Below, piece after piece: positions 36,238-45,817 of a stretch of DNA of 64,000 bases (position 1 is its first letter; each line of letters begins with the position of its first letter). This DNA is from SZUA-309 sp965230005 (GTDB taxonomy: Bacteria; Pseudomonadota; Gammaproteobacteria; Pseudomonadales; Azotimanducaceae): the NCBI GenBank assembly GCA_965230005.1, contig OZ245934.1, positions 124,001 to 188,000 on the forward strand, in the 5' to 3' direction. The translations under genes were made by a program, and so were the position numbers. The notes beneath the pieces were generated by a model. That model searched no databases. It saw nothing but the letters and a program-made list of their open reading frames with translations, and had not been told where the DNA came from.

Positions 36238-38010
36238 ATGAGCGACGTGCTGCGCGTGGCGAACTGCAGTGGTTTCTACGGAGACAAGCTTTCTGCGGCT
36301 CGGGAGATGGTTGAAGGTGGGCCGATCGACGTGCTCACCGGGGATTACCTCGCTGAGCTCACCATGGCGATCCTCTACGAACAGAAACAGAAGCGGGGCG
36401 GCAATGCCGGCTATGTAGGCACCTTCCTGAAGCAGATCCGCGATGTAGCGGCGGCCTGCAAGGAAAAGAACATCAAGATCGTCTCCAACGCCGGGGGCCT
36501 GAACCCTCAGGGCATGGCCGAAGACGTGCAGGGCATCCTCGATGAGCTCGGCGTCGACTCGAAGGTGGCCTGGATCGATGGTGACGACCTGGCCCCGCGC
36601 ATCGATGAGCTGACCGCGGTTGGTGAAGCCTTCACCAACATGGATCGCGGCATACCGCTTGCGGAATCGGGTAATCCCGTGCTCACGGCGAACGCCTACT
36701 TCGGCGCCTGGGGTATCAAGGAAGCGCTCGATCAGGGTGCGGATATCGTCATCTGCCCTCGCGTTACCGATGCCGCCGTGGTCATCGGGCCGGCGGCCTG
36801 GAAGTTCGGCTGGGCGCGCAACGACTACGACGCGCTGGCAGGCGCGCTTGCCGCCGGGCACATCATCGAATGCGGCTGTCAGACCTGCGGCGGTAACTAT
36901 TCCTTTTTCCAGGAAGTGCCGAGTTTCCGGAACGTCGGCTATCCCATCGCCGAGATCGAGGCCGACGGCAGCTTTACCGTTTCGAAGCATCCGGGCACCG
37001 GCGGGCTCATTTCCGTCGGCACCGTCACCGCGCAGCTTCTCTACGAGATCTCCACGCCCGCCTACGTGAATCCGGACGTCATCGCGCACTTCGACAGCCT
37101 CGAGATCGAACAGGTTGGTGACGACCGGGTCCGAGTGAGCGGGGTGCGCGGCTCGAGCCCGCCGCCGACCCACAAGGTGTGCATCAACACGTCCGCCGGA
37201 TTCAAGACGGGAATGGAGATACTCCTCACGGGTCTCGACATCGAAGAGAAGGCCGAGATCTTTCTCGATGCTTTCTTCGACAACGTCGGTGGCAGAGAGC
37301 AGTTCGACAAGGTGGAAACCCAGCTGATCCGCACGGACAACCCGAACGCCGCGCAGAACGAAGAAGACCAGGCAAGCCTCAGGATTTTTGCGCACTCCGA
37401 CGATCCACAGAAAGTGGGGCGCCTGTTTTCCGCCAAGCACATCGAACTTGCCCTGGCCAACTATCCCGGCTTCAGCGGCCGCGGCAGTGCCGGGGGCGGT
37501 CCGGTCATCGCCTACTGGCCGGCGCTCGTCGACTCCAGGCACCTCGTGGAGCGGGTGCACGTCGACGGCGAAGTCACCGAGGTGGTGCCGACCAGTCAGC
37601 TCGGTTTCGAGGAAATCTACTATCAGAAAACGCCGGTCACGCTGCCGCCGATCCCAGGCGGTGAGCCGAGAACGATTCCCCTGGGCAGGCTCTACGGCAC
37701 CCGGTCCGGCGACAAAGGCGGCTGTGCCAACGTCGGGGTCTGGGCGAAAACCGATACGGCCTATGCCTTCCTCGAGTCCTATCTCACCGTCGATGCCCTG
37801 AAAGCACTGTGCCCGGACCTGGCCCAGTGGGAGATCGAGCGTTACGAGATGCCGAATCTCAGAGCTCTGAACTTCTACATTCACGGGATTCTCGGGGAAG
37901 GGGTCTCGGCCAACAATCGCCTCGACGGACAGGCGAAGTCTCTCGGCGAGTACATCCGTTCGCGAACCATCGAGGTACCGGCGGAGCTGGCCGCAGAAGT
38001 GGGACTCTGA
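36238..38010 (+). CDS. atuA: AtuA-like acyclic terpene utilization protein (DUF1446)
   Basis: A 590-residue cytoplasmic protein of the AtuA/DUF1446 family. It has the start VANCSGFYGDKLSAAREMVEGGPIDVLTGDYLAE, SNAGGLNPQGMA, ICPRVTDAAVVIGPAAW, and the C-terminal RSGDKGGCANVGVWA. AtuA is required for growth on citronellol or geraniol in Pseudomonas but its reaction is not established. GGGGGAAG precedes the ATG. It begins a tight operon with the carboxylase subunits, 21 bases before the next gene. Confidence 0.9.
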   Translation: MSDVLRVANCSGFYGDKLSAAREMVEGGPIDVLTGDYLAELTMAILYEQKQKRGGNAGYVGTFLKQIRDVAAACKEKNIKIVSNAGGLNPQGMAEDVQGILDELGVDSKVAWIDGDDLAPRIDELTAVGEAFTNMDRGIPLAESGNPVLTANAYFGAWGIKEALDQGADIVICPRVTDAAVVIGPAAWKFGWARNDYDALAGALAAGHIIECGCQTCGGNYSFFQEVPSFRNVGYPIAEIEADGSFTVSKHPGTGGLISVGTVTAQLLYEISTPAYVNPDVIAHFDSLEIEQVGDDRVRVSGVRGSSPPPTHKVCINTSAGFKTGMEILLTGLDIEEKAEIFLDAFFDNVGGREQFDKVETQLIRTDNPNAAQNEEDQASLRIFAHSDDPQKVGRLFSAKHIELALANYPGFSGRGSAGGGPVIAYWPALVDSRHLVERVHVDGEVTEVVPTSQLGFEEIYYQKTPVTLPPIPGGEPRTIPLGRLYGTRSGDKGGCANVGVWAKTDTAYAFLESYLTVDALKALCPDLAQWEIERYEMPNLRALNFYIHGILGEGVSANNRLDGQAKSLGEYIRSRTIEVPAELAAEVGL

Positions 38011-38031
38011 GGGCATTCAAGGGGGCAAACC

Positions 38032-40026
38032 GTGTTCAGAAGAGTATTAATCGCCAACCGCGGCGAGATCGCCTGTCGCGTGGCAAAGAGCGTGCAGGCC
38101 GCCGGGGCGGAGGCCGTGGCCATCTACAGCGACGCGGATGCCGGTGCGCCGCACGTGAATCTTTGTGACCTGGCAGTGCCGCTCGGCGGTCTGACCGCGG
38201 CCGAGTCCTACCTCGATATGGACAAAGTACTCGCTGCGGCACACCGTGCCGGGGCAGACGCCGTGCACCCGGGCTACGGTTTCCTCTCAGAAAACGCCGA
38301 ATTTGCCCGGCGCTGTGAGGAAGCACACCTGGTGTTCATCGGTCCCTCGCCGGAAGCCATTGATGTGATGGGCAACAAACGGGCAGCGAAGGTGCTCGTG
38401 AGTCAAGCCGACGTGCCCTGCATTCCTGGCTATGAAGGCGAAGACCAGCAGGATGAGACGCTCATTGCGGAGGCTGAGCGCGTCGGGTTTCCGATCATGG
38501 TCAAGGCGGCTGCCGGCGGTGGCGGCCGGGGTATGCGCGTTGCCGCCGATGCCGCGGCATTGCCGGAGGCGCTCACCTCGGCGCGCACGGAAGCCCGCAG
38601 CGCCTTTGGTTCCGATGAGCTGATTCTCGAGCGGGTGATCACTTCCGGGCGTCACATCGAAATCCAGGTGGCGGCCGATGCGCATGGCAACGTAATCCAC
38701 CTCGGGGAACGCGACTGCTCCCTCCAGCGTCGGCATCAGAAAGTGGTGGAAGAGGCGCCGTCACCCTTCGTCGGCGAGACGCTGCGGGCAGCCATGGGGG
38801 CGGCCGCAGTGAATGCGGCCCGAGCCTGTGCTTATCGCGGGGTCGGGACCGTGGAGTTTCTCGTCGACGAGGACGAGTCTTTCTGTTTCCTGGAGATGAA
38901 TACGCGCCTGCAGGTGGAGCATCCGGTGACGGAGCTGGTGACGGGCGTGGATCTCGTCGACTGGCAGTTGAAGATTGCGGCCGGCGAGCCTCTGCCACTC
39001 ACGCAGGAAGAGATCGAGCTTTCCGGTCATGCCATCGAGGTTCGACTCTACGCCGAAGATCCCGCAGCGGACTTCATGCCGCAGACGGGCCGCATTCTCG
39101 CCTGGCAGCCGCCGGGTGGCGTCGGCGTGCGGGTCGATGCGGGGATCCAGGCGCCGGGGGAGGTGAGCCCCTACTATGACTCCATGGTGGCGAAGATGAT
39201 CGCGGCGGGTCCGGACCGCGAGACCGCCCGGCGGCGGCTTCTCAAGGCCCTTGGCGACACGGTGCTGCTCGGGGTGGGCAGCAACCGCCAGTTCCTCATG
39301 CAGCTGCTCGAAGATGAGGTGTTTGTCGGCGGTCAGGCGACGACGGCTTACATCGACGCGACGGTGCTCGAGGAGGCGCGGGTGCGGGCAGCCCTCACAC
39401 CGGAAGAGATTGCCATGGGCGCCGTGGCGCATCTCCGAGCGCTGGATCCCCAGCCCGAGCACTTTGCGAACTGGAGCAACGTGGCACCGATTGCCCGGCG
39501 CAAGCATCTGCAGCTGAACGAGCAGGAACTCGGTGTGACGGTTCTGGCCCGCGGCAACCGCTACGAGGTAACGGTGGTGGACGATGTGATCGTGCTCGAG
39601 GTGGATCCCGTCACCACCCCGGAATGTTTCGTCTGCCACATCGACGGGGTCCGCTACGAGGCAGCAACCGCGATCGGCGAAGACAGGTCCTTCCTTGCGA
39701 CGGTCGATCATGCACTTGCGGTCGAGGACCTCAGCTACCGTCCGGCACGATCCGCCACTGCAGCGGGCAGTGGGCAGATCCTTGCCAGCACGGAAGGCCA
39801 GGTGGTGCGCGTGGCCGTGAGCGAAGGCGAGCAGGTGAGTGAGGGTCAGCTGCTGGTTGTGGTGGAGGCGATGAAAATGGAGCACCGGCATCTTGCCGAT
39901 GCCGACGGCGTGGTCTCGGCGGTGCAGGCCGCCGAAGGCACGCAGGTGAAGAAGAATCAGCTGCTCGTAGCGCTCGAGCTCGACGCGGCAGGTGCAGAAG
40001 CAGCGGCCGGGGAGGGCGTGGCATGA
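38032..40026 (+). CDS. atuF: acyl-CoA carboxylase alpha subunit (biotin carboxylase + BCCP), AtuF-like
   Basis: A 664-residue biotin-dependent carboxylase subunit: N-terminal IANRGEIACRV, ATP-grasp glycine-rich loop AAAGGGGRGMR at about residue 159, and a C-terminal biotinyl domain with EAMKM (biotin Lys615). GTG at 38032 is the start, 21 bases after the AtuA-like stop. With AtuA-like and beta-subunit neighbours it is probably the geranyl-CoA carboxylase alpha subunit. Methylcrotonyl- or propionyl-CoA as substrate cannot be excluded. Its stop overlaps the beta subunit start (ATGA). Confidence 0.9.
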   Translation: MFRRVLIANRGEIACRVAKSVQAAGAEAVAIYSDADAGAPHVNLCDLAVPLGGLTAAESYLDMDKVLAAAHRAGADAVHPGYGFLSENAEFARRCEEAHLVFIGPSPEAIDVMGNKRAAKVLVSQADVPCIPGYEGEDQQDETLIAEAERVGFPIMVKAAAGGGGRGMRVAADAAALPEALTSARTEARSAFGSDELILERVITSGRHIEIQVAADAHGNVIHLGERDCSLQRRHQKVVEEAPSPFVGETLRAAMGAAAVNAARACAYRGVGTVEFLVDEDESFCFLEMNTRLQVEHPVTELVTGVDLVDWQLKIAAGEPLPLTQEEIELSGHAIEVRLYAEDPAADFMPQTGRILAWQPPGGVGVRVDAGIQAPGEVSPYYDSMVAKMIAAGPDRETARRRLLKALGDTVLLGVGSNRQFLMQLLEDEVFVGGQATTAYIDATVLEEARVRAALTPEEIAMGAVAHLRALDPQPEHFANWSNVAPIARRKHLQLNEQELGVTVLARGNRYEVTVVDDVIVLEVDPVTTPECFVCHIDGVRYEAATAIGEDRSFLATVDHALAVEDLSYRPARSATAAGSGQILASTEGQVVRVAVSEGEQVSEGQLLVVVEAMKMEHRHLADADGVVSAVQAAEGTQVKKNQLLVALELDAAGAEAAAGEGVA

Positions 40027-41669
40027 GTCGGATCGTCTCGAAGCTCGATGTGAATGGTGAAGAGTTCCGCGGCAACGTGGCCTTCATGGAGGCCTACGTC
40101 GATAAGGTGCGGACCATCGAGCGCAACATCCTTCGCTCGGAAGAGAAATACCGGGAGCGGGCGGAGAAGCGCGGCAAACTCCTGCCCCGGGAACGGCTCG
40201 GCCACCTGCTGGACCCGGGCGCGCCGTTTCTGGAGCTCTCGTCCATCGCCGGTTTCCGCCTCGATGGCGACACAGACGGCTCCACGGCCGGTGGCAACAT
40301 CGTGGTCGGGATTGGCTACGTGGGCGGCCGGCGGGTGCTCGTACAGGTGTGGAACTACGCCATCAAAGGCGGAACCATCTCCAGCGCCACGACCCGCAAG
40401 AACCTGCGCATGCAGGAAATCGCTTTTGCCACGCGTCTGCCGATAGTCTGCCTGTCTGAATCCGGCGGCGGTAACCTTGCCGGTGGCGGAGACCCGGATC
40501 CCTGGGGCGTGCACGGCTTCCTCGATGGGGGGCGCGTCTACTGCCAACAGGCAGAGCTTTCCGCGGCGGGCATTCCACAGATCACAGTAGCCCATGGCAA
40601 CGCCACGGCCGGCGGCGCCTATCAGGTAGCGCTATCCGACTACGTGATCCTGGTTCGCAATCAGACTCAGCTGTTTCTCGCCGGTCCGCCGCTCCTGAAA
40701 GCGGCTACCGGCGAAGATGCGGATCACGAAACCCTCGGCGGTGCAGAGATGCACGCCACCGTATCCCAGACCGGCGAGTACCTCGCCGAGAACGACGCGG
40801 ACGGCATCCGTCTTGCCCGGGAGGTGGTGGGTCAGCTGCCGCCGGATGCGGGCAGGCCCCTCGTGCGTGACCAGGAACCGCTGCCGCCGCGTTATCCGGC
40901 GGAGGAGCTGCGCGGGATCGTCAACGAAGACAAGCGTGTGCCCTACGACATGCGGGAGATCATCGCCCGCATCGTCGACGACTCCTGGTTTCTCGAGTTC
41001 CAGCCGGACATGGACGAACACACGCTCTGCGGACACGTGTATCTCGACGGCTGGCGCTGTGGCGTCATCACGAACAACGGACCGATCACCCCCGCCGGTG
41101 CGAAGAAAGCCAGTCAGTTTCTGCAGCTCTGCGACCAGAGTGCGACCCCCATGCTGTTTCTGCAGAACACCACGGGCTTTCTCGTTGGTGTGGAGGCAGA
41201 GCAGGGCGGGCAGGTGAAGCATGGCTCGAAGATGATCCAGGCGGTGGCGAACTTCCGACCCCCGAAGCTGACGATTCTCGTTGGCAACAGCTATGGGGCC
41301 GGCAACTACGCCATGTGCTCGAAATCCCTGAAGCCTGCTTTCGTCTTCTCCTGGCCGACGGCCCGACAGGCGGTCATGGGTGGCGCGCAGGCGGCGAAGG
41401 TCATGACCATCGTTGCCGAGCAGCGCGCGGCGGTCACCGGCGTGGAGCTCACCGCCGAGCAGCGCGAGGGGCTCGAGACGCAGAGCGCGCGGATCATCGA
41501 GGACATGGAGTTTGCCTCGGAGGCCATCCACTGTTCCTCAAGGATGATGGACGACGGCGTCATCGATCCGGCCGACACGCGCAACGTCCTCGCGTTCTGT
41601 CTGCAGACCGTGCTGGAAACGCCGCATCGCGGCACGGTGCCGAACACCTTCGGCGTGGCTCGCCTCTAG
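40023..41669 (+). CDS. atuC: acyl-CoA carboxylase beta subunit (carboxyltransferase), AtuC-like
   Basis: A 548-residue carboxyltransferase. It has the N-terminal GKLLPRERLGHLLDPGAPFLELSS and the acyl-CoA and carboxybiotin sites with oxyanion Gly-rich strands (NATAGGAYQVALSDY, NSYGAGNYAMC). Coupled to the alpha subunit by a four-base overlap, so they form one holoenzyme. It probably carboxylates geranyl-CoA to isohexenylglutaconyl-CoA, if the cluster is Atu-like. The dehydrogenase pair starts 108 bases later. Confidence 0.9.
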   Translation: MSRIVSKLDVNGEEFRGNVAFMEAYVDKVRTIERNILRSEEKYRERAEKRGKLLPRERLGHLLDPGAPFLELSSIAGFRLDGDTDGSTAGGNIVVGIGYVGGRRVLVQVWNYAIKGGTISSATTRKNLRMQEIAFATRLPIVCLSESGGGNLAGGGDPDPWGVHGFLDGGRVYCQQAELSAAGIPQITVAHGNATAGGAYQVALSDYVILVRNQTQLFLAGPPLLKAATGEDADHETLGGAEMHATVSQTGEYLAENDADGIRLAREVVGQLPPDAGRPLVRDQEPLPPRYPAEELRGIVNEDKRVPYDMREIIARIVDDSWFLEFQPDMDEHTLCGHVYLDGWRCGVITNNGPITPAGAKKASQFLQLCDQSATPMLFLQNTTGFLVGVEAEQGGQVKHGSKMIQAVANFRPPKLTILVGNSYGAGNYAMCSKSLKPAFVFSWPTARQAVMGGAQAAKVMTIVAEQRAAVTGVELTAEQREGLETQSARIIEDMEFASEAIHCSSRMMDDGVIDPADTRNVLAFCLQTVLETPHRGTVPNTFGVARL

Positions 41670-41777
41670 CCGGCCACAAAACAGGGCGCCTCACGCGGCT
41701 TGCGTCGAGGACGCCCGCAACGCGCGGCCCGAGGGCGCCGCAAGTGGAATTGATTCGGCAGTATCGGAGACATTGAG

Positions 41778-42983
41778 ATGAGCGAACTCGCCGAGTTCCG
41801 GGCCGAAGTGTCGGCCTGGCTCACCGAGAATCGTCCGGCGGAACCGGACTTTCTCCTGCCGGAAACCTTCATGGAAGTGGGCACGGACCAGCAGTTCCAG
41901 TATCTGCGCGACTGGCAGCAGCAGGTTTACGAAGCCGGCTATCTCGGGATGGCCTGGCCGAAGGAATATGGCGGTGGCGGGCAACCCCAGGCGCTGCAGG
42001 ACATCGTCAACGCGGAGATGGCCCGCCAGAAAGTCCCCTTCGTACCGAACACCATCGGGCTCAACTGGGCCGGACCGCTGATCCTCGCCATCGGCACAGA
42101 GGAAGAAAAGCAGAAGTACATTCCCGGCATCCTCTCCGCCGAAGACATCTGGTGTCAGGGTTTTTCGGAGCCGGACAACGGTTCCGATCTGGCAGCGGCC
42201 ACCACCCGCGCGGTCCGCGATGGCGACGACTGGGTGCTGAATGGTTCGAAAATCTGGACCAGCCTCGGCACCTACGCGAAGTACATGATCCTCCTCGCCC
42301 GGACGAATCCCGAAGCGGAAAACCGCTACGCGGGCCTTTCCTACTTCCTGGCGCCCATGGACGTGCCGGGTGTCGAAGCCCAGCCCATCCGCAAGCTCAC
42401 CGGTGAGTACGGTTTCTGCCAGACCTTCTTCACCGATGCGCGAATTCCCGGCAGCTGCCTCATGGGAAAAGAAGGGGAAGGCTGGCAGATCGCCATGAAG
42501 ACGCTGACCTTCGAGCGGGGCGCAAGCGGCGGCCAGGCCGGTGGCCTGTCGATGAATGCCGTGGGTGTGCAGGACGTGGTCGAACTGGCACGGCGCGTGA
42601 AGCGCGATGGCCGTCCCGCCATCGAAGACCCCTGGGTGCGCGAAGAACTCGTGAAGTTCCTCATCGAGGACCAGGGCGATCGCCTCTGTGGTGCCCGCGC
42701 CCGGCACCCGGCCCTTACCAGCGAACGTCCGGCGGCCATTGCCATGTCCGGCAAACTCCGGGGCACGGAACACAAGCGTCGGCTCATGCAGTTCGCCGTG
42801 GCGCTTCAGGGTGCCAACGGGGCGCGCTGGGTGGGCGATGCTCGAGCGGAAGATCGTGGCCTCTGGCAGCGCTCTTACTTCAACGCCTTCTCTGCCACCA
42901 TCGGCGGGGGCACGAGTCAGGTGCAGGCCAACATCGTCGGAGAGCGGGTCCTCGGCCTGCCGAAAGACCAGGAGTCCTCATGA
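41778..42983 (+). CDS. acyl-CoA dehydrogenase, subunit A (catalytic Glu)
   Basis: A 401-residue ACAD-fold flavoprotein. Features: GMAWPKEYGGGG, the FSEPDNGSDLAA flavin site, WVLNGSKIWTS. The usual IYEGT catalytic Glu is replaced (TIGGGTSQVQ), but a Glu is present at residue 246 in LTFERGASGG, the position used by isovaleryl-CoA dehydrogenase and by the active subunit of heterotetrameric steroid-degrading ACADs. Its stop overlaps the next ACAD's start (ATGA). It probably oxidises a branched or terpenoid acyl-CoA. Confidence 0.9.
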   Translation: MSELAEFRAEVSAWLTENRPAEPDFLLPETFMEVGTDQQFQYLRDWQQQVYEAGYLGMAWPKEYGGGGQPQALQDIVNAEMARQKVPFVPNTIGLNWAGPLILAIGTEEEKQKYIPGILSAEDIWCQGFSEPDNGSDLAAATTRAVRDGDDWVLNGSKIWTSLGTYAKYMILLARTNPEAENRYAGLSYFLAPMDVPGVEAQPIRKLTGEYGFCQTFFTDARIPGSCLMGKEGEGWQIAMKTLTFERGASGGQAGGLSMNAVGVQDVVELARRVKRDGRPAIEDPWVREELVKFLIEDQGDRLCGARARHPALTSERPAAIAMSGKLRGTEHKRRLMQFAVALQGANGARWVGDARAEDRGLWQRSYFNAFSATIGGGTSQVQANIVGERVLGLPKDQESS

Positions 42984-44098
42984 CCGCAGCGCTCAAAGCA
43001 ACGATGACCTTCTCCGAGGAGCAGAGCATGCTCCTCGATACGGCAACAGAATTCTTCCGGGATAAATCGTCCGTGGCCACGGTCCGAGATCTGATGCTCA
43101 CGGACTCAGGCTACGACGCCGGTGTCTGGGAGGAAATGGTGGCCCTGGGCTGGTCCGGCCTCGCGATTCCCGAAGCCTATGGCGGCAGCGAGCTGGGCCT
43201 CGCCGCTGCCGTGACGATTGCGGAACCCATGGGCCGACAGTTGTCGGCAACACCCTGGCTCGCGACGCAGCTCTTCATTCAGGGTGTGCTTGCGAGTGAC
43301 AGTCTTGCGGCCGAAGTGCTGCCGGGCGTGGCCGAAGGCGCCGTGGGTGCCGTCGCGCTCATGGAAGCCGGCGGCGCCTGGGATCTTGCGGATGCGGAGC
43401 TCGAGGTGTTGCGGCGTGACGATGAGCTCCTGCTCCGTGGCAGCAAAACGTTCGTGCTGAACGGCAAGGAGGCGGCGCACGTGCTGATCAGCGGCCGTCT
43501 GGAGGGCAGACCCTGTCTGATGCTGGTCGGTGGCAGCGAGCTCGACGGGTGCTGGTCGCCGGAGACGGTGATTGATGAAACGCGGCGGTCGTTCGAGCTC
43601 CACCTCGATGGCCTGACCGTACCCGCGAACCGCCTCATTGCGGGTGCGGACGCCGAGCAGGCGCTGGCGGCGATTTATCGGGCGGGGCTACTGCTCGTGT
43701 CCGCGGAGGCTGCCGGGGGTATTGCCGGCGTGCTCGAGGTCATAGTCGAGTACCTGAATACGCGAACGGCCTTTGGCCGCAAGATTGGCAGTTATCAGGG
43801 TCTGAAGCATCCGACCGTGGACATTCTCATCGGTCTCGAGCGCAGCCGTTCCCACGTTTATCACGCGGCGTCTCTCCTGGACGCAGGCGACAATGCCGAC
43901 GTGGCCCTCGGGATGGCCAAAGCTGAAGCGAGTGATGCCTTCGCCTTTGCCGGTGACCGCGCTATTCAGTTCCATGGCGGCTTCGGCTTCACCTGGGACT
44001 GCGATGCCCAGCTCTATCTCCGGCGGGCTCTCTGGGCGCAAGCCGCCTTCGGCGACTCGGTTTACCACCGCCGGCGGCTGGCCGATGCGCTACTCTAG
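42980..44098 (+). CDS. acyl-CoA dehydrogenase, subunit B (likely non-catalytic partner)
   Basis: A 372-residue ACAD homologue. It keeps the C-terminal FAD motif RAIQFHGGFGFTWD and the RTAFGRKIGSYQGLKHP region, but the position of the catalytic Glu is occupied in AIYRAGLLLVSAEAAGG without an obvious acid in the ER position. It is translationally coupled to subunit A. This arrangement fits the alpha2beta2 ACADs described for steroid degradation, where one subunit carries the Glu and both contribute to FAD binding. That is inference from sequence. Confidence 0.85.
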   Translation: MTAALKATMTFSEEQSMLLDTATEFFRDKSSVATVRDLMLTDSGYDAGVWEEMVALGWSGLAIPEAYGGSELGLAAAVTIAEPMGRQLSATPWLATQLFIQGVLASDSLAAEVLPGVAEGAVGAVALMEAGGAWDLADAELEVLRRDDELLLRGSKTFVLNGKEAAHVLISGRLEGRPCLMLVGGSELDGCWSPETVIDETRRSFELHLDGLTVPANRLIAGADAEQALAAIYRAGLLLVSAEAAGGIAGVLEVIVEYLNTRTAFGRKIGSYQGLKHPTVDILIGLERSRSHVYHAASLLDAGDNADVALGMAKAEASDAFAFAGDRAIQFHGGFGFTWDCDAQLYLRRALWAQAAFGDSVYHRRRLADALL

Positions 44099-44133
44099 GC
44101 CTCCCAACGAATACTCATTTGACTGGAAACCTC

Positions 44134-44910
44134 ATGTCCGATTACCCGACTCCCAACTTTTCCACTGATCTCACCGGCCAGGTTGCCCTCGTCACTGGTA
44201 CCACGTCAGGCCTCGGTAAGCGCTTTGCGACGGTGCTCGCTGCTTGCGGTGCCCGCGTGGTGCTCACCGGTCGTCGGGTCGATCGCCTTGAAGGACTCGC
44301 CGAAGAGATCCGCGGCCATGGCGGTGAGGCTCTACCACTGGCTCTCGACATGATGGATCGCGACAGCATCCGTGCCGTCGTCGACGAAGCCGAGAAGCAG
44401 TTCGGCACCGTGACTATTCTTGTCAACAACGCGGGTATCCCCGATGCGCAGCACGCGGTGAAGATGTCCGACGAACTCGTGGATGCCGTGTTTGATACGA
44501 ACCTGCGGGGACCCTGGGATCTCTCCTGTGAAGTTGCCCGGCGCCTCATCGCCGCCAAGCTCCCGGGACGGATGATCAACATCTCCTCCGTCGGGGGCTT
44601 CAACTACAGCGGTAACGGCGCCGCTCTCTATTCGGTCACCAAATCCGCCATCGTCCGGATGACGGAAGTGCTGGCCGTGGAATGGGCGCGCTTCAACATC
44701 AACGTGAACGCCATCGCCCCGGGTGCTTTTGCCTCGGAGATGATGGACGGCATGCTCGAGCGTATGGGCGACTTTTCGCAGCATTTCCCGCGTAAGCGGA
44801 TCTGCGATCCGGCGCAGCTCGACAGCACACTGCTGTTCTTCGTTTCTCCCTCGTCCGACGCGGTGACCGGCACCTTCGTCAAGGTTGACGATGGTCAGGG
44901 TAGCCGCTGA
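44134..44910 (+). CDS. SDR-family oxidoreductase
   Basis: A 258-residue SDR with TGTTSGLGKRFA (cofactor), NNAGIPDA, ISSVGGFN (Ser) and YSVTKSAI (Tyr/Lys), ending VTGTFVKVDDGQGSR. The ATG at 44134 is preferred to the upstream TTG at 44119. It closes the Atu-like cluster and corresponds in position to the AtuB or AtuG SDR of Pseudomonas, presumably oxidising an alcohol or 3-hydroxyacyl-CoA. Confidence 0.9.
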   Translation: MSDYPTPNFSTDLTGQVALVTGTTSGLGKRFATVLAACGARVVLTGRRVDRLEGLAEEIRGHGGEALPLALDMMDRDSIRAVVDEAEKQFGTVTILVNNAGIPDAQHAVKMSDELVDAVFDTNLRGPWDLSCEVARRLIAAKLPGRMINISSVGGFNYSGNGAALYSVTKSAIVRMTEVLAVEWARFNINVNAIAPGAFASEMMDGMLERMGDFSQHFPRKRICDPAQLDSTLLFFVSPSSDAVTGTFVKVDDGQGSR

Positions 44911-44931
44911 GGCCGCATCCGGTTCCGGCTG

Positions 44932-45294
44932 ATGGCAAAGAAGCGCGGCGGGCTGGTCTATTCGACGGATCAGGGTCGTCTCTGTCCGGGCTGTCACCGC
45001 CCGGTCGCCGATTGCGTCTGTCAGGATCGGAGCCGGCCACGGTCCGGTGCTACCGATGGCGCCGTCACCATCCTCCGGGAAACGAAAGGCCGGAAAGGCG
45101 CCGGCGTTACGCTGATCCGCGATCTGCCTCTCTCCGACAAGGACCTCAGCGCACTGGCGAAAAAGCTCAAGAGCGCCTGCGGCGTGGGTGGCGCCGTGAA
45201 AGCTGGGGTCATCGAACTGCAGGGTGACCAGCGGGACAAGGCACAGGCGCTGCTCGAAGGCCTCGACTATCGGGTCAAACGCAGCGGCGGCTGA
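44932..45294 (+). CDS. yciH: translation initiation factor SUI1-like (YciH)
   Basis: A 120-residue bacterial SUI1/eIF1 homologue. It has the N-terminal cysteine-rich CPGCHRPVADCVC and the SUI1 core RETKGRKGAGVTLI through LKSACGVGGAVKAG. YciH binds ribosomes and may influence stress translation. The start is 22 bases after the SDR stop. This is the last clearly backbone gene before the orphan region. Confidence 0.93.
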   Translation: MAKKRGGLVYSTDQGRLCPGCHRPVADCVCQDRSRPRSGATDGAVTILRETKGRKGAGVTLIRDLPLSDKDLSALAKKLKSACGVGGAVKAGVIELQGDQRDKAQALLEGLDYRVKRSGG

Positions 45295-45308
45295 GCCTTG
45301 ATTAAGGA

Positions 45309-45815
45309 ATGATGCTGGACTCAGAAGTACTCGTTGGTATCGCCACGCTAGGACTGACGCTGACCGGCTTCAGCGGTCTTGTTGCGATAATGGGCAAGCG
45401 CGGCTCGGGCCAGTGGACGGGTGGTGAGAGAGTTCAGTTCATTGAGCTTGCCGTCATCAGCCTGACGGTAACGTTCGGCGCCTTTGTGCCGATCGTCGTG
45501 TCATTGGCGTTCTCAGGCGATCTTTCTCACCGGGTATCGCTAGGGATCATTACCGCTGCCCATCTTGCCTGTCTGGTTCGGGGTTTTTCCACCGTCTTGA
45601 GATCGCCGGAAGCGAGAACTGAATACGCACCTGGCGTCATTATAGTGATGATATCGGGCGGTCTCCTGATCATTGGGGCGGCGCTGTTGTCCGTGTTTGG
45701 CATCTTTAACGGCTATGCGCTCCTGATTCTGCTGAATCTGCTCTGGCTGCTGTTCGTTGCTGTGGTGAACTTTGTTCAGTTGTTGACCAGCAGTCGTTAC
45801 CAGGACGACGACTAG
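45309..45815 (+). CDS. four-segment membrane protein, unknown
   Basis: A 168-residue integral membrane protein with about four to five hydrophobic segments (ATLGLTLTGFSGLVAIMG; ELAVISLTVTFGAFVPIVVSLAF; ISGGLLIIGAALLSVFG; LLILLNLLWLLFVAVVNF) and an acidic C-terminus. Two ATGs are adjacent (45309 and 45312). No family is recognised. It converges with the first of the four paralogues. Confidence 0.65.
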   Translation: MMLDSEVLVGIATLGLTLTGFSGLVAIMGKRGSGQWTGGERVQFIELAVISLTVTFGAFVPIVVSLAFSGDLSHRVSLGIITAAHLACLVRGFSTVLRSPEARTEYAPGVIIVMISGGLLIIGAALLSVFGIFNGYALLILLNLLWLLFVAVVNFVQLLTSSRYQDDD

Positions 45816-45817
45816 GA

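Noticed and set aside
35452..38016. 854-residue ORF on the minus strand opposite the AtuA-like gene
   Set aside because: Only its C-terminal third is the TetR gene; the rest is antisense of the AtuA-like protein and has no family resemblance.
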